Source: Candidatus Geothrix skivensis (GTDB lineage Bacteria > Acidobacteriota > Holophagae > Holophagales > Holophagaceae). Taken from it: a stretch of 64,000 nt of DNA. The stretch is from assembly GCA_016721195.1 (NCBI GenBank), contig JADKIO010000005.1, forward strand, positions 804,001-868,000, read 5' to 3'. Shown in pieces: positions 16,211 through 24,277 of this stretch. Position numbers and translations under genes: made by a program. The notes under the pieces were generated by a model. The model was not told the origin of the DNA and ran no database searches. It was given only the letters and a program-made list of their open reading frames with translations. Each line of letters starts with the position of its first letter. Positions within the stretch are counted from its first letter, which is position 1.

Positions 16211-17683
16211 ATGCCTTCAGTGGATATCAGCTCCCAGACCGGCAAAGATTTTGCTGGTGATGTGTTAATAGTTCCCGTGTTTTCCGGGCGGGAACGCCAT
16301 CGCCTGCCCCTCGCCATCAGCAAAGTCGCACGGCAGGTCATGGATGAGGAGGATTTCAAGGCGGACTATCTCGAAGTTGTACCTTTGCATCACCCCAACG
16401 GCGTCAAGGAAAGCCGCTGGATGGTGCTGGTGGGCCTCGGCGATGAAGAGAAGGTGACGCTGAACAAGATCCGCAAGGCCGTGGGCACGGCCGGACGCTT
16501 CTGCCTCAAGAAAAAGTGGAAGAAGATCGGCGTGTTATCTCCCTCCACTTCCACCCTGGATCACGATGCAGTGCAGGTGGCCGTGACGGAAGGTGTTCTG
16601 CTCGCCAACTACGATCTTGTCACTTTCAAGAGCGGGAAACCTGAGCCCAAGCAGTTCGCATCCATCGAAATCTTCACCAACGGTGACGATACCCGCAAGG
16701 CACGGCGCAAGCTGCCTGCCGTTGAGGCAGGGGTGGCCGCCTGCCACCGGGTTCGGGATCTTGCCAACACCCCCGCCGGCGACCTCTATCCGGAGGTCTT
16801 CGCCGATCTGGCGGTCAAGCTGGCGAAGCAGCACAAGCTCCACTGCGAGGTGCTGGACGTACCGGCCCTGGAGAAGGGCGGCTTCCATTCGGTGCTGGCC
16901 GTGGGCCAAGGCAGCGTCCGCCCCCCCCGGGTCGTCAAGCTCGAGTACAAGCCCAAGGAGAAGCCCAAGAAGCACGTGGTCCTGGTGGGCAAGGGGGTCT
17001 GCTTCGATTCGGGCGGACTCTCCCTCAAGGATGCCTCCGGCATGGAGACCATGAAGGACGACATGACTGGCGCCGCCATCGTCCTGGCCACCCTGGTAGC
17101 CTGCGCCCAGTTGGATGTGCCGGTGCAGGTCACGGGCCTCCTGGGCCTGGTGGAGAACATGCCTTCGGGCTCCAGCTACAAGCCCGGCGATGTGCTCCGC
17201 AGCCGCAGTGGGAAGACCATCGAGGTGCTCAACACGGACGCCGAGGGCCGGCTGGTCCTCGCGGATCTGCTCCATCTGGCCAGTGAAATGGGCGCCGACC
17301 ACGTGGTGGACCTGGCCACCCTGACCGGGGCGGCCCTCATCGCCATGGGTGATGGCGTTTCGGCGGTGATGGGTACGGATCAGCGGCTGGTGGACCGCCT
17401 CATGGACGCCGGCGGCTCCGTCGGGGAGTACCTCTGGCAGTTGCCCCTGGTGGAGGAGTACACGGACCTGCTCAAGAGCCCCCTGGCCGACCTGAAGAAC
17501 ATCACGGGCATCCGCTGGGGGGGGACCATCACCGCCGGTCTCTTCCTGCGGGAGTTCGTGGGCCAGGCCTCCTGGGCCCATGTGGACCTGTCGGGCAGCT
17601 GGTCTGGCAAGGAGCGGGACTACCGTACCCATGGCGGGAGCGGGGAAGGCCCCCGGTTCCTCCTGGAATGGCTCATGGATTGA
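16211..17683 (+). CDS. pepA: Leucyl aminopeptidase (M17 family)
   Basis: Cytosolic two-metal aminopeptidase releasing N-terminal residues from peptides. The 490-residue protein carries the M17 signature NTDAEGRLVLAD and the metal/catalytic segment VGKGVCFDSGGLSLK, with GMETMKDDMTGAA supplying further ligands. ATG at 16211 is preceded by AGGAGG 7-8 nt upstream; longer in-frame starts exist from 16145 but have no ribosome site. PepA can also act as a DNA-binding regulator in Enterobacteria; nothing here tests that. It is followed by a strong intrinsic terminator, so it is probably monocistronic. Confidence 0.96.
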   Translation: MPSVDISSQTGKDFAGDVLIVPVFSGRERHRLPLAISKVARQVMDEEDFKADYLEVVPLHHPNGVKESRWMVLVGLGDEEKVTLNKIRKAVGTAGRFCLKKKWKKIGVLSPSTSTLDHDAVQVAVTEGVLLANYDLVTFKSGKPEPKQFASIEIFTNGDDTRKARRKLPAVEAGVAACHRVRDLANTPAGDLYPEVFADLAVKLAKQHKLHCEVLDVPALEKGGFHSVLAVGQGSVRPPRVVKLEYKPKEKPKKHVVLVGKGVCFDSGGLSLKDASGMETMKDDMTGAAIVLATLVACAQLDVPVQVTGLLGLVENMPSGSSYKPGDVLRSRSGKTIEVLNTDAEGRLVLADLLHLASEMGADHVVDLATLTGAALIAMGDGVSAVMGTDQRLVDRLMDAGGSVGEYLWQLPLVEEYTDLLKSPLADLKNITGIRWGGTITAGLFLREFVGQASWAHVDLSGSWSGKERDYRTHGGSGEGPRFLLEWLMD

Positions 17684-17703
17684 TGGATCTCCTGATCCGC
17701 TTC

Positions 17704-17731
17704 AAAAGGGGGCGTTCGGCCCCCTTTTTTT
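17704..17731 (+). terminator. Intrinsic terminator of pepA
   Basis: A hairpin with arms AAAAGGGGGC and GCCCCCTTTT around a GTTCG loop, ending in seven T. It lies 20 nt after the pepA stop and is the clearest rho-independent terminator in the window. The A/T-flanked stem would also work in reverse. Confidence 0.93.
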
Positions 17732-17753
17732 CAAATAGATGAAGATGTCCCCC

Positions 17754-17783
17754 TTGACCGCAGGGCACAGATGGGGATTTATT
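17754..17783 (+). promoter_or_regulatory. Candidate sigma70 promoter for the HU/IHF gene
   Basis: TTGACC (17754-17759) and TTTATT (17778-17783) separated by 18 nt, about 50 nt before the ATG at 17832 and directly after the pepA terminator. The -35 matches five of six consensus bases; the -10 is weaker. Confidence 0.45.
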
Positions 17784-17831
17784 GAGGACTGCCCTCAAGT
17801 CACTTAGGCCACCTCACCCCTCGGAGTTCCC

Positions 17832-18128
17832 ATGGAAGCGATGGAGACCCTCACCAAGGCTGATCTCTCCCGGCATTTGATGGAGCGGTTGGAACTGGGG
17901 AAGAAAGATGCTGATCTCCTGGTGAACACCTTCCTGGAGAGCATCATCGAATCACTCAAGACCGGCGAAGGCGTGGAACTGCGTGGGTTCGGCAGCTTCC
18001 GCCTCCGGGATCGCCGGGCCCGCCAGGGCCGGAATCCGCGCAGCGGGGAGAGCATCCAGGTCCCCCCCAAGCGCGTGGTCTATTTCAAGCTGGGCAAGGA
18101 ATTGCGCAGCAAGCTCATCGACGACTGA
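17832..18128 (+). CDS. HU/IHF family DNA-binding protein
   Basis: Nucleoid-associated protein of 98 residues with the DNABII fold: a helical N-terminus (LTKADLSRHLMERLELGKKD), the conserved GFGSFRLRDRRARQGRNPRSG arm region (residues about 53-73) and a C-terminal PKRVVYFKLGKELR helix. The arm carries the RNPRSGE pattern typical of IHF-alpha-like and HU proteins; which of the two cannot be decided from sequence alone. ATG at 17832 has GGAG upstream; ATG at 17841 is an alternative. The CsgG-like gene follows 25 nt later with an identical GGAGTTCCCATG leader, suggesting shared expression. Confidence 0.93.
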   Translation: MEAMETLTKADLSRHLMERLELGKKDADLLVNTFLESIIESLKTGEGVELRGFGSFRLRDRRARQGRNPRSGESIQVPPKRVVYFKLGKELRSKLIDD

Positions 18129-18153
18129 ACCCTTGGCATCCCACGGAGTTCCC

Positions 18154-18891
18154 ATGCGCTTCCACAAGCTGCTCATCTCCTGCCTTGCAGTACTGGCCCT
18201 GGCCACACCGGCCCTGGCGCAGAAAAAGATGTCCAAGGAGGACAAGGCCAAGCTGCCTCGCATCGCCATCCTGGACTTCAAGGCGGCCCCGGATGCCTGG
18301 CATGGCTGGCGCCACGGCGGTTGGGGCAACAACATGAGCACCATCTCCAATCAGATCAGGGACATGTTCACTACGGAGATCGTGGAGAAGGGGAAGAACA
18401 AGCTGCGGGTCATCGAGCGGGAGCGACTGGCCGAGATCCGCGGGGAACTGAACTTCCAGCAGAGTGGCGAAGTGGATACGGCCACCGTCCAGAAGATCGG
18501 GAAGCTGCTGGGCGTGAAGTACGTCATGACCGGCAAGATCACCCGCTTCGCCTACAAGGAAGGCGGCTTTGGGACGGGCTGGGGCGTGGGCGCCCTGGTG
18601 GGCAAGGTCACGGGTGATGGCATGGCCGGCGCCGTGGCGGGCAGCGTCAATGTGAAGAAGGCCTCCTTCACGGGCCGCCTCGATATCCGCCTCATCGAGG
18701 TGGAGACCGGAGAAATCCTGGGAGCCTGGAAGGATGAGGACAAGGTGGACAACACTTCCGTCAAGGTGGCGGGTACCGGTGGCGACGTGCAGTACGACGA
18801 AGAGCTGGTGGGCAAGGTCTTCGAACCCATTGTGGCTCGCATCACGCCGAAGCTGCTGCGCGCTACCGTGTCGGCCAACGAAGACGAGTAG
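18154..18891 (+). CDS. CsgG-like secreted protein
   Basis: A 245-residue exported protein with a signal peptide (MRFHKLLISCLAVLALATPA, cleavage probably ALA|Q) and a domain with the CsgG/HfaB pattern: an N-terminal IAILDF strand, a regulatory middle with RVIERERLAEI and TATVQKIGKLLGVKYVMTG, and a glycine-rich stretch (GGFGTGWGVGALVGK) followed by DIRLIEVETGEILGA. CsgG forms the outer-membrane curli pore and is a lipoprotein; this protein has no convincing lipobox and no curli genes nearby, so a general periplasmic assembly or stress role is more likely. Follows the HU/IHF gene. Confidence 0.82.
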   Translation: MRFHKLLISCLAVLALATPALAQKKMSKEDKAKLPRIAILDFKAAPDAWHGWRHGGWGNNMSTISNQIRDMFTTEIVEKGKNKLRVIERERLAEIRGELNFQQSGEVDTATVQKIGKLLGVKYVMTGKITRFAYKEGGFGTGWGVGALVGKVTGDGMAGAVAGSVNVKKASFTGRLDIRLIEVETGEILGAWKDEDKVDNTSVKVAGTGGDVQYDEELVGKVFEPIVARITPKLLRATVSANEDE

Positions 18892-18897
18892 TATCCG

Positions 18898-19887
18898 TCA
18901 TCGCATCGGACGGGGCCCTGCGGGGCCCCTTTCCGTTCCGGGAAACCAGGCCTGCACCGCCGTCTGGATGGCGCCGGTGTAGGCGGGTCCCAGGGCCTCT
19001 GCGCAGTGGAGGTGCCAGGTGTTCACCTCGATGACCTGACCCTGTCGGAACCGGGCCGCCAGGGCCCGCTGTACCCCCGGTGGGGCGAGGCGGTCCTGGG
19101 TGGCCAGGAAGCAGAGGCTGGGGGTGGCAAAGCGCAGGCCAGCCGTGCGCTGCAGGAGGTCGGTCTGCCCTGGCGCATAGCCGCCCAGGCGACCGGCGGC
19201 GAAGGCGGCGGCGGCTCCGATGGATGGCGCCAGGACATGCCAGGCGCGGTCCTCCGGACCTCGCACCAAGCGTTCAGCGAAGCTGCGGCTGCCGGCGGGG
19301 GCTCCCTCCCAGATGATGCCCGCCAGGGGCCCCCGGCCTTCGCGCTCCAGCTCCGCCAGGGCCAGCAGGCCCACGGAGGCGCCCAGGCTGCGGCCCAGCA
19401 GGAGGATCCGGTTCCGGGGCAATCCGCGAGCTTCCAGATGATGCACGATCCGGATGACATCCTTGGATTCCTCCACCCCGAAAGTCACGGGCGGGACCGG
19501 GCCCCCTTGCCGCATGGCATCATCCCGGCGCCGATACGTGAAGATGGCTGCATCCAGGCCTGGGAACCACTTGAGCGCTGGGCTGGTGCCCCAGCGGTCG
19601 TCCCCGAACCCGTGGAGCAGGAGCACCACCCCGGGCGAGGTCCTTGGGCGCCTGAAATGCCAGAGCTGGAGCCCGCCCACCTCCTCGCTGGCCCAGGTGC
19701 CGCCGGGATCGCCATCCTGTCCCTGGGCCAGCTCCCGATAGGTGCCCTCCACCCGGGCCAGGGGCTGGGCCCGGTAGAACGGTGGATCCACCAACTCCCG
19801 GGCCACGGCGCTGGACTTCCAGGCGGCGAAGCCGAGCACCCCTGCCAGGGGTGCCAGGCCAAGGACGACCCAGGTGCGGCCCCTCAC
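18898..19887 (-). CDS. Alpha/beta hydrolase, membrane-anchored or exported
   Basis: A 329-residue alpha/beta-hydrolase. The N-terminus (VRGRTWVVLGLAPLAGVLGF) reads as a signal anchor. The oxyanion segment VVLLLHGFGDDRWG and nucleophile elbow LLLGRSLGASVGLLAL (GxSxG, Ser in GRSLG) are clear, and LATQDRLAPP plus a late NTWHLHCAEALG supply likely Asp and His. Substrate unknown. GTG at 19887 overlaps the ferredoxin stop (GTGA), placing it last in the reverse operon that starts with the FHA histidine kinase. A longer in-frame start at 19938 would overlap the ferredoxin further. Confidence 0.85.
   Translation of the reverse strand: MRGRTWVVLGLAPLAGVLGFAAWKSSAVARELVDPPFYRAQPLARVEGTYRELAQGQDGDPGGTWASEEVGGLQLWHFRRPRTSPGVVLLLHGFGDDRWGTSPALKWFPGLDAAIFTYRRRDDAMRQGGPVPPVTFGVEESKDVIRIVHHLEARGLPRNRILLLGRSLGASVGLLALAELEREGRGPLAGIIWEGAPAGSRSFAERLVRGPEDRAWHVLAPSIGAAAAFAAGRLGGYAPGQTDLLQRTAGLRFATPSLCFLATQDRLAPPGVQRALAARFRQGQVIEVNTWHLHCAEALGPAYTGAIQTAVQAWFPGTERGPAGPRPMR
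18912..18929. terminator. GC-rich hairpin between csgG-like gene and hydrolase
   Basis: GGGGCCC / GGGCCCC with a TGCG loop, followed by CTTTCC, 20 nt after the stop of the CsgG-like gene. It lies inside the last codons of the convergent hydrolase. The T content after the stem is low, so strength is uncertain. Confidence 0.45.
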
Positions 19888-20177
19888 CAGTACCCCGTGG
19901 TGATGACCAGTTCCGCCTTGGAACTGGGCATCCGGCACTGGCAGCTGAGGCGCTGGTTGCCCATGGCCCCGTTCCTGGCAAGCACGCTCGCCTCATGGAC
20001 GGCAGGCGGGCGGAGGGCCTCGGCGCCCTCCAGGATGGTCATGACGCACTTCCCGCAGGCCCCACGACCCGAGCAGGCCGAGGCCACCGGCAGCCCCAGG
20101 GCCAGGCAGCGGGCCATCAGGGTGCCCCGCCCTTGGAGCACAAGGTCCCGCTGGCGGGTGCGGGCCACCACGGTCAT
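19884..20177 (-). CDS. 2Fe-2S ferredoxin, plant type
   Basis: A 97-residue electron carrier. Cluster ligands follow the plant-type order: CSGRGACGKC gives two gaps (C-x5-C-x2-C; position two is shifted by one compared with the usual C-x4-C), and the fourth Cys is in LSCQCRMP near the C-terminus. The N-terminus (RQRDLVLQGRGTLMARCLAL) matches the LLDAAL helix that precedes the cluster loop. Partner unknown. It lies 2 nt after the lipoprotein gene and overlaps the hydrolase start by 4 nt. Confidence 0.85.
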   Translation of the reverse strand: MTVVARTRQRDLVLQGRGTLMARCLALGLPVASACSGRGACGKCVMTILEGAEALRPPAVHEASVLARNGAMGNQRLSCQCRMPSSKAELVITTGYW

Positions 20178-20179
20178 CG

Positions 20180-20605
20180 CTACTTGACGAGGGTGGCCGT
20201 CACGCCGGGAAGGCCCTCGGCGGTGGGCAGCGGATCCGGCTTGCCGTAGAGCACCGAATCCAGGAGCTGGGTGAGGGTGACCTGGTAGATGCCCTTGTCG
20301 GCGGCCAGGTCCAGTTCCCCCTGGTCTGGGCTGAAGGTCTCCCGCTGGCTGGTCAGGAAATACCGGTGCTTGCCGGTGCTGAGGCCCTTCACATGGAGGC
20401 TGGTGGCGCCCTTGGGGAGCTGCTGGACGGGCAGGCGGGCCCCGTCCACGGTGATCTCCACCGGTCCCTTCACTGTGCGCGTGAACCGGAAGACCACCGT
20501 TCCTGCCGGGATGGGCTTGCTGGGCGTCAGAGGCACCTTGGAGCACCCCAGGAAGGACGCGGCGCCCAACAGCACCAGGGCAGGAATGGCTGAGTGGAAC
20601 TTCAT
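20180..20605 (-). CDS. Small lipoprotein of unknown function
   Basis: A 141-residue protein with a type II signal peptide: MKFHSAIPALVLLGAASFLG then Cys at residue 21 (lipobox FLGC). The mature part is a beta-rich, immunoglobulin-like domain (VVFRFTRTVKGPVEITVDGA, KGLSTGKHRYFLTS), the layout of a PEGA-type or carbohydrate-binding repeat, though the PEGA motif itself is not present. It lies between ispF and the ferredoxin gene in the reverse operon, 46 nt after ispF and 2 nt before the ferredoxin. Confidence 0.8.
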   Translation of the reverse strand: MKFHSAIPALVLLGAASFLGCSKVPLTPSKPIPAGTVVFRFTRTVKGPVEITVDGARLPVQQLPKGATSLHVKGLSTGKHRYFLTSQRETFSPDQGELDLAADKGIYQVTLTQLLDSVLYGKPDPLPTAEGLPGVTATLVK

Positions 20606-20651
20606 GAACCCTCCGGATCCTTCATCATATGCGATGAAGGCGCCGCAGGTC

Positions 20652-21143
20652 TCAGCCCCGCTGAATCAGGACCACAGCCTGGGCGGCCAGGCCCTCGCCC
20701 CGGCCCGTGAACCCCAGCTTCTCGGTGGTGGTGGCCTTGACGTTCAGGGCGTCCGGGGCGAGGCCCAGCAGCGGTGCCACGCGATCCCGCATGCGCTGCC
20801 GGTGGGGCCCGATCTTCGGCCGCTCGCCGATGAGGCAGACATCCGCATTCACCACCCGCCAGCCCCGTTCCGCCAGGTCACCCATCACCTTCTCCAGCAG
20901 CTGGCTCGAGTCCGCACCCCGGTAGACCGCATCGGTATCCGGAAAGTGCAGGCCGATGTCCCCCAGGCCCGCCGCGCCCAGGAGGGCATCCATGAGGGAA
21001 TGGAGCATCACGTCGGCGTCGCTGTGGCCCTCGAGGCCACGGTCGTGGGGGATTTCGCAGCCCATGAGCATCAGCGGGCGGCGTGCCTCCGGGCTGGAGA
21101 ACCGGTGGACGTCGAAGCCCTGCCCGACCCGCTGGGCGGTCAC
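20652..21143 (-). CDS. ispF: 2-C-methyl-D-erythritol 2,4-cyclodiphosphate synthase
   Basis: MEP-pathway enzyme forming MEcPP for isoprenoids. The 163-residue protein has the metal ligands GFDVHRF (Asp and His near residues 10 and 12) and the third His in GLEGHSDADVMLHSLMDALL, and the family ends KATTTEKLGFTGRGEGLAAQ. ATG overlaps the stop of the FHA histidine kinase by 4 nt (ATGA), so the isoprenoid gene is coupled to a signalling gene. No ispD is adjacent. Confidence 0.96.
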   Translation of the reverse strand: MTAQRVGQGFDVHRFSSPEARRPLMLMGCEIPHDRGLEGHSDADVMLHSLMDALLGAAGLGDIGLHFPDTDAVYRGADSSQLLEKVMGDLAERGWRVVNADVCLIGERPKIGPHRQRMRDRVAPLLGLAPDALNVKATTTEKLGFTGRGEGLAAQAVVLIQRG

Positions 21144-22666
21144 AGGTCTCCCGCCTGGAGCACCTGGTGGTTGCCGGTCGATTCATCGGAGATCTTGAAG
21201 GTGCCCGTGATGGGGTGGTCCGGCAGGGTGATGATCACCTCGGTGCCCTTGCCTTCCTCGCTGATGAATTCCAAGGTGCCGCCGTGCTCCTCGACGATCT
21301 TCTTCACCGTGGCCATGCCGAGCCCGGTGCCCTTCTTCTTGCCGTAGCTGAAGAAGGGCTCGAAGATCCGCTTGACCACCTTGCGCGGGATGCCACGGCC
21401 CCGGTCCCTCACGCGGATCTGGATCCCCCCCGTGACCGGGACCCAGGACACGTGGACCTCCCCCTCCATGTCGATGGTGGCATCGAGGGCATTGGTCATG
21501 ATGTTTTCCATGACGCGGGTGAAGCGGCTTGGATCGATCTTCACCAGGCAGGTGGAGCCTTCCGTCCGAAGCTGGACGCCAAGCTCAGCGGCCCGCGGGA
21601 CCATCGGCTCGAGGATGCCTTCGAGGAAACCGCGCAGGTCCACCGTCTCCCGGTTGGGCTCGCGCACCTTGGCGAAGTCGAGGACGTCCTGGCTCAGGTG
21701 CGTGAGCCGGTCCACGCACTCCAGGATCTTCCGGCAGTGGTGCCGGATCTTGTGGTCCTCGGTGGACAGCTCCAGCAGGTCCGCATGGCCCCGCAGGACG
21801 AACAGGCCGTTCTTGAAGTCGTGGACGATGGAACTGGCCACCTGGCCCACGGTGGCGAGCACGTGGCTGCGGAGGTTCTCCTCAGACAGCCGGGTCCGTT
21901 CGATGGCGATGGCGCACAGGGCGACGATGGCCTCGAAGGTCTCTCGGTCCGGCGGCTCGGTGATGGGCCGCCGGCTATCCAGGTAGACCACGCCGAGCCG
22001 CTGCCCCTGCAGCAGCAGGGGCAAGCAGAGGATGGTCTTCAGCTCGAGGCGGTGGATGGACTTCTGGCTCATGAGGTGCTGGTCCTCGGCCACGTTCAGG
22101 ATCCAGATGGGATCCCCGGTTTCGAACACCTTGTGGACGCTGGATAGGGAGAGCTGGATCTCGCCTTCGAGTTCCTGGCCCAGGTTGCGCTGGACCCGGA
22201 TCGCCAGTTCCCCATCTTCGAGGAGCATCAGGAAGCCACGGTCCGTGCCCGAGATGGCCAGCAGCTTGTCCAGGGACTGCTCGAGCAGATCCTCGAGATC
22301 CACCTCCTTCGCCAGGAGCTGGGCCGTTTCGAGGATGGCCTGGAGGTGCAGTTCCGAGCTGCTCTGGTCCTGGCTCTCCAGGGTGAGCGTGTAGGCGCCG
22401 TCGGCCAGCCGGAGGGGGGTGCCGGGCTCCCAGGGCACGCGGCCGATCTGCTGGTCCTTGTAGAAGGTGCCATGGGTGGTCTGGAGGTCCTCGGCCCACC
22501 AGATGTCGTCGCGGAGTTCCAGGCGCACGTGGTTCCGGCTGATCATGCTGTCGGAGAGCACCAGGTCGCAGAGGCTCTGCCGCCCCAGGGTGACGGAGCG
22601 GCTGAGGGGGATGGAACGCTCGAACCCGTGCCGGTCGCGGATCAGGAGCTGGTAGCGCTGGGCCAC
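21140..22666 (-). CDS. Cytoplasmic FHA-GAF sensor histidine kinase
   Basis: A 508-residue soluble histidine kinase. An FHA domain fills about residues 20-100 (SVTLGRQSLCDLVLSDSMIS, RNHVRLEL), giving phospho-Thr recognition; a GAF domain follows (about 115-265) with a final LGVVYLDSRRPI; the phosphoacceptor is in SIVHDFKNGLFVLRGHADLL (His near residue 284), and the ATPase has the N-box NIMTNALDATI, DRGRGIPRKVV and GTGLGMATVKKIVEEHGG. No membrane segment. The VHDFKN box resembles nitrogen-type kinases. The response regulator is not adjacent. It heads the reverse operon with ispF and is divergent from ruvB. Confidence 0.92.
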   Translation of the reverse strand: MAQRYQLLIRDRHGFERSIPLSRSVTLGRQSLCDLVLSDSMISRNHVRLELRDDIWWAEDLQTTHGTFYKDQQIGRVPWEPGTPLRLADGAYTLTLESQDQSSSELHLQAILETAQLLAKEVDLEDLLEQSLDKLLAISGTDRGFLMLLEDGELAIRVQRNLGQELEGEIQLSLSSVHKVFETGDPIWILNVAEDQHLMSQKSIHRLELKTILCLPLLLQGQRLGVVYLDSRRPITEPPDRETFEAIVALCAIAIERTRLSEENLRSHVLATVGQVASSIVHDFKNGLFVLRGHADLLELSTEDHKIRHHCRKILECVDRLTHLSQDVLDFAKVREPNRETVDLRGFLEGILEPMVPRAAELGVQLRTEGSTCLVKIDPSRFTRVMENIMTNALDATIDMEGEVHVSWVPVTGGIQIRVRDRGRGIPRKVVKRIFEPFFSYGKKKGTGLGMATVKKIVEEHGGTLEFISEEGKGTEVIITLPDHPITGTFKISDESTGNHQVLQAGDL

Positions 22667-22773
22667 GACATCTCCCGGTGGCAGAAGGTGGAAAAGAGGG
22701 GCAAGTGCGTGAACCCAAGATTATCCGGCCATCGGCTGGACACAAGTGGAAGTCCCGTGAGGGAATAGGAGTC

Positions 22774-23787
22774 ATGCATCGACACCCCGACCTGGATCCC
22801 ACCGGTGGCAATGAAGATCCCGCCGAATACTCACTGAGGCCGCAACGGCTCCAGGAATATATCGGCCAGGAGAAAGTGAAGGCCCGGCTGGAGATTGCCC
22901 TCCAGGCCGCCACCCGGCGCGGGGAGGTCCTGGATCATGTGCTGCTCTTCGGTCCTCCGGGGCTCGGGAAGACCACCCTGGCCCACGTGCTGGCGAATGA
23001 AATGGGGGCGCCCTGCAAGGTGATCCAGGCCCCGGCCCTGGAGAAGAAGGGAGACCTGGCCGCCATTCTCACCAACCTCGAGGCGGGCGAGTTCCTGTTC
23101 CTCGATGAGATCCACCGTCTTTCGGCGCCCATCGAGGAACTGCTCTATGCGGCCATGGAGGATCGCAAGCTGGACATCCTCATCGGCCAGGGACCCAGCG
23201 CCCAGACCCTGAAGGTGGACCTGCGCCCCTTCACCCTGGTGGGGGCCACCACCCGGGCCGGATTGATTTCGAAACCCCTCCACGATCGGTTCGGCATGGT
23301 CCATCGCCTGGAGTTCTACACCCGGGCGGAGCTGGCCATCATTGCGAACCGCTCGGCGGAGTTGCTCCACATCCACCTGGCGAAGGAAGGCTCGGAGGCC
23401 ATCGCCCGGCGCAGCCGCGGGACTCCGCGCATCTGCAACCGCCTCCTGAGGCGCTGCCGGGACTACGCAGAGGTGAAGGGCGACGGCACCATCACCGAAG
23501 CCTCCGCCGATGCCTGCCTGAAACTGCACGAGGTGGACGATCTCGGCCTTGATTCCCTGGACCGGGAGTACCTCCAGGCCCTCTGCCACAAGCACCGGGG
23601 AGGTCCGGTGGGCGTCCGGACCCTGGCGGCCGCCCTGGGTGAGGATGAGGGGGCATTGGAGGACCTGGTGGAGCCCTACCTCATGCAGGTGGGCTTCCTG
23701 GACCGCACGCCCCAGGGCCGCAAGGCCACCGATGCGGCCTATGCCTACCTGGGCGTGAAGTCGGATCCAGGGCCGCTGTTCCGGTAG
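22774..23787 (+). CDS. ruvB: Holliday junction branch migration helicase RuvB
   Basis: AAA+ motor of the RuvAB complex that drives branch migration. The 337-residue protein has Walker A GPPGLGKTTLAHVLA, Walker B LFLDEIHRL, sensor ATTRAGLISKPLHDRFG and the C-terminal winged helix ending in GRKATDAAYAYLG. ATG at 22774 sits behind AGGAG; longer in-frame starts at 22678 lie within the divergent promoter region of the histidine kinase and lack support. RuvA and RuvC are not adjacent. Confidence 0.96.
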   Translation: MHRHPDLDPTGGNEDPAEYSLRPQRLQEYIGQEKVKARLEIALQAATRRGEVLDHVLLFGPPGLGKTTLAHVLANEMGAPCKVIQAPALEKKGDLAAILTNLEAGEFLFLDEIHRLSAPIEELLYAAMEDRKLDILIGQGPSAQTLKVDLRPFTLVGATTRAGLISKPLHDRFGMVHRLEFYTRAELAIIANRSAELLHIHLAKEGSEAIARRSRGTPRICNRLLRRCRDYAEVKGDGTITEASADACLKLHEVDDLGLDSLDREYLQALCHKHRGGPVGVRTLAAALGEDEGALEDLVEPYLMQVGFLDRTPQGRKATDAAYAYLGVKSDPGPLFR

Positions 23788-23803
23788 GTCGGCGCCCGGA
23801 AAG

Positions 23804-24262
23804 TCAGTGCTTGGCCTCGGCCTTCTTCTGGTCGCCGTCAGGCTGCTTGGGCGAAGGCAGGGGACCGCCCTTGGCCGCGGCCCGCGCATCCTCCTTGGCG
23901 GGCTGGTCCTTCCGCACGCAGACACCCTGCAGGGTGCCGCCTTCGTCCACCACCAGGGAGCCCACTTCCACATCGCCTTCCACGAAGCCGGTGCCGTGGA
24001 TCTCGAGGCAGTCGGTGATCTTCATGGTGCCTTCGGCCCGGCCGGTGACCACCAGATGCTTGGCGAAGATGGTGCCCTTCACCAGGCCGCCCTGGGCGAT
24101 GGAGACTTCGCCCGTGGAATGCATGGTGCCCTCCACGGTGCCCTCCACCCGAAAGCTGTGGGTGCCGGTATGGATCTCACCCTTGAAGAGAACGTCCTTG
24201 CCCAGCAGGGAATGGATGGCGGGGGCGGGTTCGGCTTTGGGCTTGTTGCGGAAGACGGCCAT
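23804..24262 (-). CDS. Bactofilin
   Basis: Polymer-forming cytoskeletal protein. The 152-residue protein has a short N-terminal tail with KPKAEPAPAIHSLLGKD, a right-handed beta-helix core of about 90 residues with repeated six-residue turns (GEIHTGTHSFRVEGTVEGTM, GEVSIAQGGLVKGTIFAKHL, GTGFVEGDVEVGSLVVDEGG) and a charged low-complexity tail. It lies 15 nt downstream of an M23 peptidase gene, a pairing known from other bacteria in which bactofilin localises a peptidoglycan hydrolase that shapes the cell. ATG at 24262 follows AGGAGTG. Confidence 0.93.
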   Translation of the reverse strand: MAVFRNKPKAEPAPAIHSLLGKDVLFKGEIHTGTHSFRVEGTVEGTMHSTGEVSIAQGGLVKGTIFAKHLVVTGRAEGTMKITDCLEIHGTGFVEGDVEVGSLVVDEGGTLQGVCVRKDQPAKEDARAAAKGGPLPSPKQPDGDQKKAEAKH

Positions 24263-24277
24263 GGGTCACTCCTTGAG

